Below are positions 31,844-40,048 of a stretch of DNA of 53,770 nucleotides, in pieces. The notes beneath the pieces were generated by a model. That model was not told the origin of the DNA, did not search any database, and worked only from the letters and a program-made list of their open reading frames with translations. Position 1 is the stretch's first letter. Each line of letters starts with the position of its first letter. The DNA comes from a virus: positions 1 to 53,770 of the IMG/VR virus record IMGVR_UViG_3300031227_000061; one strand, written 5' to 3'. Both the position numbers and the translations under genes were made by a program.

Positions 31844-33692
31844 AGCGCACCTCAATCTCCTTGCCTGCGGCGTTGACGCTCTTCCGTGCGGGCTCTTCGC
31901 CACCGGCACCAGGCAGCGGCAACTGCATCATGCCATCTGGTGGCGTGGGGGCCGCTTGACTCCCGTTGTCCGCGTCGGCCTGCCCCAAGCCCGGCGGCGG
32001 TGTCTCGGCCCCCATCTCACCGCCCATAGCGTCCATACCCGGCATCATTCCGCCCATATCGCCGCCGTTGGCCTCCATCAATTCGTTCGACCACATCTGC
32101 TGCATCGCCGGCGACAACGGCAACTGCGACGCCAGCGAGAACGTGCCGTCAACCCGCGCGTACGCCTCTTCCGTGTAGGCGTAGAGCTGATCGGGATCAC
32201 TGAGTATCTTCGGGTCGCGCTTGATGACCGCCGCCTGCACTTTGCCCCACAGCTCCAGGTCCAGCGGGTAGCGCCGCATCGGCAGATCATCCCACAGCCG
32301 CTCTTCCTCAAGCGTTGTGAAGCCGGACTGCAGCCGGCCGGTGCGCTGCTCCTGCTCCTGCTCGGTGTTGCCGCGCCCCAGTCCCTGCCATTCGAGCTTC
32401 CACTTGCCGCCGTCAAACAGGACCACGATGGAGTTCAGGTACGCCCCCAACTCCACCATCAGGGGGACGAAGCCGGTGTCCTCGCCGTGGATGATACGCG
32501 TCTCGGGGTTGGCTTCCTGCAGTGCGCCCTGCCGGGCGCTGAAGTTGGGGAAGTTGACCTCTTCGGGGTTGGCGCCGTAGATGGCGCAGATGGAGGCAAA
32601 CGTCATGATGATAAAGCGTTCCCACACCATGTCGCCGGGGCGCTCACCCAGCGGCACCCACTGCACCGTCGGCTGGCCATCGTCCTGCCGCTCAATGACG
32701 GGTATCTCCGACCATTGCCCCATGGGTCCGCCGATGTTGGTCTCCAGCGTGGTCAGGAAATCTTCGAGCTTGTCCTCGTCAACCGGCGGTATCTCGAGGA
32801 TGCCCTGCGGCAGCTTGTTCTCGCTGAACTGGCCTTTGTTGTAATTGAACGCCATCGCGAGGCCGGCCAGAAGGTCCACGCAATGCTCTAACGGGCTCCT
32901 GCCGTAGCCAGTGGGCCGCCCGCGCTCGACAAGCGGTTCCCGCACCCAGTGCCGGAACTCGTTATGCGCGAGCTCATACTCCGCCTGTTCCTCTTCGTTC
33001 AGGATCACGTACTCGACATACTTCACATCGTCGCGGAAGTCGGGGCTGTACTCTGAGAAGTCGGTGAGCCGGATACTGGCGCCGGGGGCCGGCCGCATAT
33101 GCGCCACCGGGTACCGCTTCGCGTCGCGGCCTGCCTCGATGATGCTGCCGGCGTTGCCGACGGTGAGAATGTCAGTCACGAGCACGGACGTGTGCTGCAT
33201 CAACGACAGCGCCGGTGTGAAGCCGTCGGAGGACCAGAAACCAATCTTCCCGTCAACCGGCCGGGGCCAGGCGAAGCCGCCTTTGAGAATGAAGTCGATG
33301 ACTTCCTGCCGGCGCTCTTCATCGTCCGGCTCAAGTATGTCGTTTTCGTCTGCTGGCACGATATTGAAGCCCACGTCGCCGCGGCTCTTCGGTATCTTGC
33401 AGAACGCCATGGTCTGCGTGACGCGATGTCGTACAATCATCTGGATAAACGGATGCGCCGCCATTGACCGCAGGAGGCGGTCATTGGTCTGCATAATTTG
33501 GGGTTGGCGCATACCGCGGTAGAGGTGGCGGAACAGACGTGTGGAAATGGGGTTGCGGGGCACGAGGCGCGGGATCATGCCCTCGTCGGCACGGTCCTGC
33601 TTATCCAGTTCGCGGACGTCCTCGGCGTTGATGGACCTGTCTCGCGCCTTTTGGACGGCTATAGCATGGAGTGCGTGTCGGTCAGGTCTCAT
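31830..33692 (-). CDS. Portal protein
   Basis: A 620-residue portal: the N-terminal region with PLVERGRPTGYGRSPLEHC, the long-helix segment around CVDLLAGLAMAFNYNKGQF, then SICAIYGANPEEVNFPNFS and a Met/Gly/Pro-rich C-terminal tail (GGDMGGMMPGMDAMGGEMG). Portals form the dodecameric ring through which DNA enters the head. It follows the large terminase with an ATGA overlap and precedes the minor head gene. The Met/Gly-rich tail is longer than in many portals. Confidence 0.9.
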   Translation of the reverse strand: MRPDRHALHAIAVQKARDRSINAEDVRELDKQDRADEGMIPRLVPRNPISTRLFRHLYRGMRQPQIMQTNDRLLRSMAAHPFIQMIVRHRVTQTMAFCKIPKSRGDVGFNIVPADENDILEPDDEERRQEVIDFILKGGFAWPRPVDGKIGFWSSDGFTPALSLMQHTSVLVTDILTVGNAGSIIEAGRDAKRYPVAHMRPAPGASIRLTDFSEYSPDFRDDVKYVEYVILNEEEQAEYELAHNEFRHWVREPLVERGRPTGYGRSPLEHCVDLLAGLAMAFNYNKGQFSENKLPQGILEIPPVDEDKLEDFLTTLETNIGGPMGQWSEIPVIERQDDGQPTVQWVPLGERPGDMVWERFIIMTFASICAIYGANPEEVNFPNFSARQGALQEANPETRIIHGEDTGFVPLMVELGAYLNSIVVLFDGGKWKLEWQGLGRGNTEQEQEQRTGRLQSGFTTLEEERLWDDLPMRRYPLDLELWGKVQAAVIKRDPKILSDPDQLYAYTEEAYARVDGTFSLASQLPLSPAMQQMWSNELMEANGGDMGGMMPGMDAMGGEMGAETPPPGLGQADADNGSQAAPTPPDGMMQLPLPGAGGEEPARKSVNAAGKEIEVRFVVD

Positions 33693-35461
33693 TGTTTCCC
33701 CTGCGTCAAGCGCATCGCCGCTTTGCGGCCCTCGCGCTGCAGCTTGCGGAGTTCCGCCGGCGTGATTTCGCGTCCGCGTGTATCGGTGACCGGCTTCTCT
33801 GTCGGCGCATCGGCGTCGGGCTCAGTCTGCCCGGGCCGCGCCAGCGTCTGGGGCTTCGTCGGCTTGCCAATGGCATCCGCGGCGTCGCCGCCGGAGCGTT
33901 GCTGGGAGATGTAGCGAATATTGACCTGCCGGCCGCCGCCGATGTCGGAGGCAACCAGGTAATAGGCGTGTGCGTGGCGCAGGTGGTCGGGGGCCGTCTC
34001 GATCCACACTGCACGTTGATTGCCGTCGGCGGCTTGCTCCATGGTTCTCTTCGGGGCGCACAGCATACCGATGAGCGCCTCGCGTTCGGCGGTCGGGAGG
34101 GCCGGGAACACGTCGCCGCCGTCGGGTCCCATGATGATCTGCTCCGCCGACCAGTCGAGGGCGCCGGTGCGGTAGATGCGCACGCGGATGGGTTCCTCGT
34201 CGGGGATGGTGAAGAACTTCTCGCCGGCGGTGCGAAGGCTATAGTCGGCGAACTTGACGCGCCGCGGGAACTCCGCCGCAAGGTGCTGAAGTGGCCGTGC
34301 GTTCGGGGCAACGTCAGCCACGAGGAGCCGTATCTTCAGCGTCCGCATGATCTGCGCGACCTGAGCCCAGTCGTCGAGGCGGAACACGCCGACAATGTGG
34401 CCTTGCCCGTCGCCGACGATCATGTCGAGCTTCTTGCCCTGATCGAGCCCCGCGTACAGCCACTTGTCGCTATGCAGCGTGTTGGGCCAGTCGCCGAAGG
34501 CGATGACGTCGGGCGTTATCTCCTGCTCGCCGGAGACCTCGGGGAGGCCGATGTGGCCCTGTACGAAGAGTTCTACGGCGGTGGCCTTCGCGTGCTCTTT
34601 GGCAAGCCGTGTGGCGTCTGCAACGGCCATCATGATCGCGGATATGTGATAGCCCGCAACGTCGCTCTCGGGGGCCATGGCAACCCACTGCCCGAGCCTG
34701 ACGGCGTCTTGATCGACGGGCGCCTGGCACGAGATGCAGCGGAACGCCGGTTCGTCGCTCTCTACGTCGAGCCCGACTGTCCAGGAGACGGACCTGTCAG
34801 CCGGCGCGAATATCTGCTCATAGCCGCACTCGGCACAGCGCCACACCCACTCCTGCTGATCGGTGCGGTCCCAATGCGCCGAAATGCCGAAGCCCGGCAC
34901 CGTCGGCGTGGAGAAGAGGTAGGTCCGGGGGTCGTCGGAAGCGCGAAGGCGGTCTGAGTACATCTGGACCGTATCCGGCTTGCTTTTGTCAACTTCGTCG
35001 TGTGCGAGTATGTCGGCGGGGACGGAGGTCGCCCCGAGTTTCTTCCAAGTGCCGCGGAAGTAGATCATCGAGCCGTTCTTGAACGTCTTCAGGCCGGTAT
35101 TGTCCGTGTCGCCGATGCCTTCGCGCAGGTACTCCGACGCCTCGATGGCTGGGTCTGCCCGTGCCGCCGCGAACTGCGTCACGTCTTCCTTCGTCGGGAA
35201 TGTGTAGATGCAGGTCCGCGCCCTGCCGGCATTCGGCCCCGGCTTCTCGCACAACCTCCAGAATATCTTCGCGAGGTATGTGACCGTCATCCGGCTTTGT
35301 GCGCACTTCATGACGACGTGCTCGGGCCGGTCGTCGTCGAGGATCTGATCCAGGTACGGGGCATCGGAGAACGTCAGCCGGTCGCCGCGCTCGGTGCGCA
35401 TATGCGACCACGCCCAGTGCAGCGCGCTATGCTTCGCCCTCTCCGCCGCCCCCTGCTCCAC
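33689..35461 (-). CDS. terL: Terminase large subunit (GpA-like)
   Basis: A protein of about 590 residues. The ATPase half has the degenerate Walker A typical of GpA-like terminases (MKCAQSRMT), Walker B LAHDEVD and the coupling segment TYLFSTPT. A zinc ribbon of two CxxC pairs (WRCAECGYEQ, FRCISCQAP) follows, which is characteristic of GpA. The nuclease half has GLDQGKKLDMIVGDG and VADVAP. It cuts and pumps DNA into the prohead. The start is uncertain: GTG 35461 or 35467 lie within the end of the small subunit gene, and ATG 35401 would lose conserved HWAWSHMR. Confidence 0.88.
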   Translation of the reverse strand: MEQGAAERAKHSALHWAWSHMRTERGDRLTFSDAPYLDQILDDDRPEHVVMKCAQSRMTVTYLAKIFWRLCEKPGPNAGRARTCIYTFPTKEDVTQFAAARADPAIEASEYLREGIGDTDNTGLKTFKNGSMIYFRGTWKKLGATSVPADILAHDEVDKSKPDTVQMYSDRLRASDDPRTYLFSTPTVPGFGISAHWDRTDQQEWVWRCAECGYEQIFAPADRSVSWTVGLDVESDEPAFRCISCQAPVDQDAVRLGQWVAMAPESDVAGYHISAIMMAVADATRLAKEHAKATAVELFVQGHIGLPEVSGEQEITPDVIAFGDWPNTLHSDKWLYAGLDQGKKLDMIVGDGQGHIVGVFRLDDWAQVAQIMRTLKIRLLVADVAPNARPLQHLAAEFPRRVKFADYSLRTAGEKFFTIPDEEPIRVRIYRTGALDWSAEQIIMGPDGGDVFPALPTAEREALIGMLCAPKRTMEQAADGNQRAVWIETAPDHLRHAHAYYLVASDIGGGRQVNIRYISQQRSGGDAADAIGKPTKPQTLARPGQTEPDADAPTEKPVTDTRGREITPAELRKLQREGRKAAMRLTQGKQ

Positions 35462-35966
35462 CGCCACCAGGCTCTGCCCCGTTGGGTGTGCCGTCGTCGA
35501 GCAGGAGCAGCCGAGTGCCTTCTTGGAGACGGAGGAGTTCTTCATGGGTGAGTTCTGACTTCAGGCGAACCGTGCTGTCACTGATGGTGTCGGGATTGCC
35601 ACTCAGAACTTCGAGCAGCTTCAGTGCTTCGAGCAGGGCTCGGATAGCAGCGTCTTTGCTGTTGAACGGGAGGGCGGGGTCGTCGAGCGCTTCGAGAGCC
35701 ACGTTCGCGGCCTTCGTCGCCGCCGCTTGAGCATCAAAAGCTACTTGGGCGGCCTGCTCGGACAGTTTTTCCTGCGTTTTTAGTAGTGCTTTGGTGGCGG
35801 TTTGGTCGTGGTGCATCTTTCGTCTTGCGACCCACTCACCGTCTCGCCCGTGCTGCTTGACCGTGCCTTCGTGTACTCCGTGCTTGGCCGATAGCGCCTT
35901 GTAGCTAATTCCGTCTGCCGACTCCACGTACTCTCGCTCTATCGCACTCCAATTCGCTTTCGCCAT
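35427..35966 (-). CDS. terS: Terminase small subunit
   Basis: A 179-residue protein with an N-terminal helix-turn-helix (SYKALSAKHGVHEGTVKQHG), a central coiled coil (LLKTQEKLSEQAAQVAFDAQ) and a Gly/Glu-rich tail. This is the layout of small terminases that recognise the packaging site and feed the large subunit. It overlaps the large subunit gene. ATG 35966 is preferred to TTG 35981, which lies in the T run of the upstream terminator. Confidence 0.82.
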   Translation of the reverse strand: MAKANWSAIEREYVESADGISYKALSAKHGVHEGTVKQHGRDGEWVARRKMHHDQTATKALLKTQEKLSEQAAQVAFDAQAAATKAANVALEALDDPALPFNSKDAAIRALLEALKLLEVLSGNPDTISDSTVRLKSELTHEELLRLQEGTRLLLLDDGTPNGAEPGGGGAGGGGEGEA

Positions 35967-35979
35967 AATCCACAACCGC

Positions 35980-36010
35980 AAAAAGACGGCGCCTGTGAAG
36001 GCACCGCCTT
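35980..36010 (-). terminator. Rho-independent terminator upstream of terS
   Basis: A perfect 12-bp stem (AAGGCGGTGCCT with AGGCGCCGTCTT, two G-U pairs) with loop TCAC, followed by TTTTT on the minus strand. It separates the regulatory gene block from the packaging block. The terS ATG follows within 15 bases, so read-through or antitermination must supply terS. Confidence 0.88.
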
Positions 36011-36087
36011 GGGATAGTTGCTCTTTCCTGCGTGCGTGCGCGTAGAGGACTGTACTACTAGGCCTTCTTACCCGAACACCCTACGGC

Positions 36088-36249
36088 TCATCGCCGCTTC
36101 AGCGCCCCTGCCTGCTGGAATAACGGGGACTTGCCGCAATGCCGCTTTGCCATTGCGTCACGGAACATCTGCAGCGATTCGGGGGAAACCACCCGCCGGG
36201 CCAGCTTCGCCCTCTGCTCTGGCGTCATGGCAAGCCTGATCTGCGTCAT
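36088..36249 (-). CDS. Small basic protein, 53 residues
   Basis: A short frame starting by ATGA overlap with the stop of the gene at 36246. It reads MTPEQRAKLARRVVSPESL then FRDAMAKRHCGKS and ends KRR. Basic, helical and protein-like; no family recognised. It is the last gene before the strong terminator. Confidence 0.55.
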   Translation of the reverse strand: MTQIRLAMTPEQRAKLARRVVSPESLQMFRDAMAKRHCGKSPLFQQAGALKRR

Positions 36250-36512
36250 GGCTTCTCCCACAACTGCCCTTCGGACCCCTCTACGGACATGATCCCAAAG
36301 ACGTACTCCTCGTAGTCACCTGCTACAAGCCGGGGCACGCGAAGGAATTTCGTCGGCACGGCCTTCATACCCAACACCTCGCCCACGCCGTCCCATCCCG
36401 GCAGCATCGGAACGTCAATGCGTTCGGCGCCTTCGGGCCGTCCGGCGCGGAACAGGGCCTGCGCGTTCTTCAGCACCGGCAGCGCCGCTTTGAGCAGTTC
36501 CTTCTGCGTCAC
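36246..36512 (-). CDS. Hypothetical protein
   Basis: An 88-residue protein with an N-terminal helix (TQKELLKAALPVLKNAQALF) and a beta-rich rest (GVGEVLGMKAVPTKFLRVPR, YEEYVFGIMSVEGSEG). I recognise no family. It is coupled to both neighbours by ATGA overlaps. Confidence 0.65.
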   Translation of the reverse strand: MTQKELLKAALPVLKNAQALFRAGRPEGAERIDVPMLPGWDGVGEVLGMKAVPTKFLRVPRLVAGDYEEYVFGIMSVEGSEGQLWEKP

Positions 36513-36856
36513 GCGACCGCCCCCTCTACGTCGAACACCAGGAGCGCCCTCAGTTGCATCCGCTGCTTCTCGGGGTACAGAGCCAAGAGGGCGTCGAGCT
36601 TGCCACGCCGCTCCACCTGCCGCAGGATGCTGCGGGCATACTTCCGGCCGGGGGCGCTATGGTTCAACTCGTCGAGGGTTCCGGGGCACATGGCGCTGCC
36701 GTCATCACCGCGGTTCGTGATCGTGCGCCCACGGCGGCTGGACAGGTCGGGCATGCTGATGGTGCGGCTGATGTCGACCTGCGCGCCGGTGAGGGAGCAC
36801 TCATGCCCTTGGCGGGCGCGGTTGAATTCGCAGGCGGGGCAGTCACGGCACATCAT
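36509..36856 (-). CDS. Cys-cluster hypothetical protein
   Basis: A 115-residue protein that opens with CRDCPACEFN and has further cysteines at HECSLTG and AMCPGT, a likely zinc site. The C-terminal half is helical and basic (YARSILRQVERRGKLDALLA). It overlaps the sigma-like gene by four bases. A role in transcription is possible from context only. Confidence 0.65.
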   Translation of the reverse strand: MMCRDCPACEFNRARQGHECSLTGAQVDISRTISMPDLSSRRGRTITNRGDDGSAMCPGTLDELNHSAPGRKYARSILRQVERRGKLDALLALYPEKQRMQLRALLVFDVEGAVA

Positions 36857-37146
36857 GGGGCCAGCACCTCACGGAACTCCATGGGTTCAGGGCAACCGTT
36901 GAGCTTACGGAGGGCGTTCTCGATGGCGTTGCGGGCGGTGACGCGCACATAGCCACGCCGGTTCTTCGCACGCCGGACCTCGGGGAGCTTCTCCCACAAG
37001 CGGATGTGGACTTCCTGCACGAGGTCCTCTACCTCTATGAGCCGGGGGACGCCCTGCTCCAAGGCACGGATGCACTCGCCGATGATCAGCCCCTGGTACG
37101 TGTCAGTAATGGCCGCGAGCTCCTCGTTCCGGGGTGCGCTTTGCAT
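36853..37146 (-). CDS. Sigma-70 region 2-like protein without region 4
   Basis: A 97-residue protein. Residues of about 15-85 read as sigma factor region 2: GECIRALEQG, EVEDLVQEVHIRLWEKLPEV (regions 2.1-2.2, core-binding) and YVRVTARNAIENALRKLNG (regions 2.3-2.4, -10 recognition and melting). It ends there, with no region 4 for the -35 box. The gene just upstream (37222-37668) ends in a region-4-like helix-turn-helix, so the two may form a split sigma factor like SigO-RsoA of Bacillus. The 75-base A+T-rich gap upstream (37147-37221) could hold a host-type promoter. Confidence 0.65.
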   Translation of the reverse strand: MQSAPRNEELAAITDTYQGLIIGECIRALEQGVPRLIEVEDLVQEVHIRLWEKLPEVRRAKNRRGYVRVTARNAIENALRKLNGCPEPMEFREVLAP

Positions 37147-37221
37147 TCTTCTCTATTAACAAGGACACCAAAACACCCCAATCTTGAAGCATAGCAGACG
37201 AAAATAGTTGCCGCAGTGCGC

Positions 37222-37668
37222 TCATATGTGTTCCATTATCTCTTCGCCAGCGGCGGTGTAGCCGCAGAGGAAGATGGCAACTTCGCGGACGCCGGAACGG
37301 ACCCATCGGGCGGCGGTGGTTTGATGGACGCCGAGGCGTGGGGCGCAGTGGCGGGAGTCGCCGAAGCCTCGAAGGAAGTACAGCGTGAGGGCTTTGCACC
37401 AGTTGAGATCGTGACACATGCCGACGTGCGAGATGGCAAGCTCGATGTCGCACTTGCGGGCGGCGAGCATTTCGATAGGAGCGCCGGGGACGTAGATAGA
37501 GCCGCGGCCCTCTTCGGCGTCGGATGTGCCGCGGAGGTAGCCGACTGAGGCGTCGGCGCCCATCTGGGTATAGCCCCAGAGGGCTTCGGCTACCTGTCGG
37601 GGCGTCCACTCGCTACGGACACGGCGGGCGCCGTTGGGTGGTCGTTTGGTGCCTGAGGCGGTGAGCAT
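37222..37668 (-). CDS. HTH protein, sigma region 4/ArpU-like
   Basis: A 148-residue protein. The C-terminal part (ALTLYFLRGFGDSRHCAPRL, GVHQTTAARWVRSGVREV) has the helix-turn-helix layout of sigma region 4 and of ArpU-type phage late regulators. The N-terminal part (WTPRQVAEALWGYTQMGADA) is helical, with MLAARKCDIELAI in the middle. It may bind a -35-type box, alone or with the region-2-like protein encoded next. Confidence 0.6.
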   Translation of the reverse strand: MLTASGTKRPPNGARRVRSEWTPRQVAEALWGYTQMGADASVGYLRGTSDAEEGRGSIYVPGAPIEMLAARKCDIELAISHVGMCHDLNWCKALTLYFLRGFGDSRHCAPRLGVHQTTAARWVRSGVREVAIFLCGYTAAGEEIMEHI

Positions 37669-37789
37669 GGATAGGCCTCCGCGTCAGGGCTCTGTTGTGG
37701 CGAGCCCGGTGTTGGTGGTGTACGGCGCCCCCTTTTTGGCGCGTGCTGCCTCTCCCACCGGGTGCGGCTGCTGTGGCGTTGCGGCTACA

Positions 37790-38023
37790 TCAATTTGCCC
37801 CTATCAGAACGAAGATGAGACAGCCCTCGACAATCTGCAGTAGGACAAACACGAGGCCAAATACCCGGTCCCCCACGGTTACCGTCCGGCGTGGCTTGGC
37901 GGTCTCGTGCAGGTATGCGTGGAGGCCACGCCAGAGCACGTCCCCCATCGCAATAAACCCAAGTGAGGCAGACATTGCGCCACAAATCAGAAGGACGATC
38001 TCAGCGACAGTCAGCGATTCCAT
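37790..38023 (-). CDS. Two-helix membrane protein, holin candidate
   Basis: A 77-residue protein with two membrane segments (AEIVLLICGAMSASLGFIAM and RVFGLVFVLLQIVEGCLIFV) joined by a basic loop (ETAKPRRTVTVGDR). The size and layout fit class II holins, but the lysin-like gene is 15 kb away, so this is only one possibility. GAGGAAAGCC precedes the ATG. Confidence 0.6.
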   Translation of the reverse strand: MESLTVAEIVLLICGAMSASLGFIAMGDVLWRGLHAYLHETAKPRRTVTVGDRVFGLVFVLLQIVEGCLIFVLIGAN

Positions 38024-38084
38024 GGCTTTCCTCCATCGGCTTCGTCAGTTCTGGGTTGGTCTCTGCATCGTGCGGCGGTTGTGG

Positions 38085-38318
38085 CTACACGTACTTGCGC
38101 GTCGTATCGGCCGCAAGCATCAACTCGCCCTCTTCATCGACGGCTTCATACGTCGCGCGGAAGATCGCGTCCTCGCACGGGTACTGCTCGCCCTGGATGC
38201 CGGTAATGAGCCACCAGCCGGGGTGCCCGTGCATCAGGCCTTCCTTCGTGTCCACGTCGAACGCCTCTTCCATCTGCACGGCTTCAATCACTACTGGGAG
38301 CTTGCGGTACTTTGGCAT
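38085..38318 (-). CDS. PGDYG-like small phage protein
   Basis: A 77-residue protein of a type common in phages: a KYRKLPVVIEAVQM start, a GWWLITGIQGEQYPCEDAIF core and ATYE near the end. The function of this family is unknown. It overlaps the 3' end of the next gene upstream by 35 bases. Confidence 0.75.
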   Translation of the reverse strand: MPKYRKLPVVIEAVQMEEAFDVDTKEGLMHGHPGWWLITGIQGEQYPCEDAIFRATYEAVDEEGELMLAADTTRKYV

Positions 38319-38958
38319 GGGTCGTCTCCTTTTGTCGTGGCGGCATAATCATCGCGTACAACTCGACGAGCTCGTGGTCGCACTGATAAAGCGGCCCGTA
38401 CTCAAGCCAGTCATACGTCCGGCCGTCATCCGGCCTGACGCCAATCCGCGGTCCCTTGTCGGTCTCTTCGGCGAAGAACGTGCCCTCGTCGGACAGCCTG
38501 ACGGCGCGTCCGCGACGGTAGAGGACGCCCTCGATGTCGAAGTCAAATCGCTGCCGCAACGCGCTCCACACATTTACCTCAACCAGCAGACAGGCGAACA
38601 GCGCGCCGCGCTTGCCGACCACGTTCTCATCCCGAAGATAGAGCGACGAAGGGGCATCGGGGCCGAGGATGGCAACGCAACGCTCCATCCAGTCTGCCGG
38701 GAGGTCTTCGTCGTCCGCCACATCCCATAGCCCCACGGCACCATATCGCCCCCCTATGCTTTCGCCGCGTCCCCAACTCAGGTTGCCGAAGCCCAGGTGG
38801 TGCTTCTCCATCTGGGGCCGAATGCCCAGCCACCACACCACCGCCTGAAGCATCCACCTGGCGCGCCGGTACCTGCTGTTGACCCAGTCGCGCCGCATCG
38901 CCGGTTCCGTAGCCATGCAGCGGATGTCGAGCCATAGCCTGCGTAGGGTTCTCTTCAT
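38284..38958 (-). CDS. Hypothetical protein
   Basis: A 224-residue protein with a basic, aromatic N-terminal third (MKRTLRRLWLDIRC, RYRRARWMLQAVVWWLGIRP), a Gly-rich middle (FGNLSWGRGESIGGRYG) and an acidic, beta-rich C-terminal half. ATG 38958 has TTGGAGGGG upstream and overlaps the resolvase stop by four bases. No family recognised. Confidence 0.65.
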   Translation of the reverse strand: MKRTLRRLWLDIRCMATEPAMRRDWVNSRYRRARWMLQAVVWWLGIRPQMEKHHLGFGNLSWGRGESIGGRYGAVGLWDVADDEDLPADWMERCVAILGPDAPSSLYLRDENVVGKRGALFACLLVEVNVWSALRQRFDFDIEGVLYRRGRAVRLSDEGTFFAEETDKGPRIGVRPDDGRTYDWLEYGPLYQCDHELVELYAMIMPPRQKETTHAKVPQAPSSD

Positions 38959-39464
38959 GGCGTCCCCTCCAAGTTCAATCTCTTCACGCATTCGAGCGCA
39001 TCCCAGATCGCGGCGCGCATGTACTCGGCTACGCCCTCCGTCAACTCGGTCACGACGATCTCCACACGCTGCTCTTTCTCGGGCACGCCGTAGATCACGT
39101 CGCCGCTGCCCTGCGGCACGCGGGTGATATTGTCATCCCGCACGATCTCCGGCTGCAGGCCATCGCATAGCGACTTCTCGATGTTGTCTTTGTCGGGGAC
39201 GCCCCTCTGCTTGCTGATGTAGGCGATCCAGTCCACGCGGACGGGGACCGTGAACACGCTGTCATTGCGGCGCATGTTCTTCGGGACGAGGCCGGCTTCA
39301 TTGGCGGCCACGAATGCGCAGAGCCGAACGCGGCCCTGGTACTTCAGGCACGCCTGTGCCTTCGGGCTCCACTTGCTGCGCTGGGTCATACGGACCTTCG
39401 GCACCGGGCGGCCGGGGACGGTGAATGTGAGCGTGCGGAGGGCGGTGGTGGTGTCGGTTGGCAT
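38955..39464 (-). CDS. RusA-like Holliday junction resolvase
   Basis: A 169-residue protein of RusA type: an N-terminal FTVPGRPVPKVRMTQRSKW strand and basic segment, CLKYQGRVRLCAFVAA, then the metal-binding DKDNIEKSLCDGLQ. RusA enzymes dimerise and cut four-way junctions in phage recombination and packaging intermediates. ATG 39464 has GGGGAG upstream and overlaps the previous stop (TGATG). It fits with the RecT-like protein upstream. Confidence 0.85.
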   Translation of the reverse strand: MPTDTTTALRTLTFTVPGRPVPKVRMTQRSKWSPKAQACLKYQGRVRLCAFVAANEAGLVPKNMRRNDSVFTVPVRVDWIAYISKQRGVPDKDNIEKSLCDGLQPEIVRDDNITRVPQGSGDVIYGVPEKEQRVEIVVTELTEGVAEYMRAAIWDALECVKRLNLEGTP

Positions 39465-39679
39465 CAGCCGCTCCCCATAAACTCGCGCCCGTGCGGTGTC
39501 CGCGCCCACGCCCCGAATGCCCTGCCGGACCCGTGGCAGACGCGACACCAGTCGCTTTCAATGGGCCGGGTGCTGCCAACGCCCACGACGCGACTGTCCC
39601 TGCCCGATCCGCCGCACTCGGGGCACCGTTGCCAGTGTGGCTTGCCGATGGCGTGTGTGTCGGTTGCGGGGAGGCTCAT
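39464..39679 (-). CDS. Small DnaJ-type zinc finger protein
   Basis: A 71-residue protein made almost wholly of two CxxCxGxG elements (CPECGGSGR and CRVCHGSGR), as in DnaJ zinc domains. It probably binds one zinc ion and a protein or nucleic acid partner. The stop overlaps the resolvase start, so the two are coupled. Confidence 0.7.
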   Translation of the reverse strand: MSLPATDTHAIGKPHWQRCPECGGSGRDSRVVGVGSTRPIESDWCRVCHGSGRAFGAWARTPHGREFMGSG

Positions 39680-39987
39680 CCGTCCGCCCCTTCGCTCTCG
39701 GTATTCTCGCCGTCATCGCCGCCGTGCGCCGCCACGATCTCTTCCAGCAGCGCCTGGGACCCGAGAAGCATAGCAACCGGCTCCTCCCCGATCTCGCGTT
39801 CCATGCAAAACAACTCCGTGAACGCCTTCCCCAACCTGCCCTCCATGCCCCTGAAGTTCACGCTGCCGCCATTGCGCAGGTCATAACTCAGAGACGTGTG
39901 TGTGTCGGTGCCGTCCACCGTCTGTGCGCTACGAACCCGCTCGATAGGACCCAGCTCCACGTATGCCACTCGCTTGTCTGTCGCCAT
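39676..39987 (-). CDS. Hypothetical acidic protein
   Basis: A 103-residue protein: VAYVELGPIERVRSAQ, SLSYDLRNGGSVNFRGMEG, a helix with LFCMEREIGEEPVAMLLG, and an acidic end. First gene after promoter element D. ATG 39987 has AAAGGAAG at a good distance; a GTG nine bases upstream is less likely. No family recognised. Confidence 0.65.
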   Translation of the reverse strand: MATDKRVAYVELGPIERVRSAQTVDGTDTHTSLSYDLRNGGSVNFRGMEGRLGKAFTELFCMEREIGEEPVAMLLGSQALLEEIVAAHGGDDGENTESEGADG

Positions 39988-40010
39988 CCATCCCACTTCC
40001 TTTCACCATC

Positions 40011-40048
40011 AGTCTAGCGCTTCGCCGGGGCCGTTGCTACCGGGGCCG
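40011..40048 (-). promoter_or_regulatory. Promoter-like element D (GGTAGC-N17-GCTAGACT)
   Basis: The minus strand reads CCCGGTAGC, 17 bases, GCTAGACT, and the start codon at 39987 follows at a distance that leaves room for a ribosome site. The TAG stop of the upstream gene lies inside GGTAGC. It matches element B at seven of eight downstream-box positions. Confidence 0.6.

Noticed and set aside
33672-34957. Long plus-strand open frame opposite the terminase
   Set aside because: The terminase ATPase and zinc ribbon motifs are on the minus strand; this is a shadow.
37588-37600. GGTAGC-like box inside the HTH gene as a fifth promoter element
   Set aside because: The distance to the nearest TA box is 14, not 17 bases, and it lies well inside a coding region.
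37720-37760. GGCGCC...GGCGCG stretch before the two-helix membrane gene as a terminator
   Set aside because: The pairing is short, and the A/T run lies in the loop instead of after the stem.
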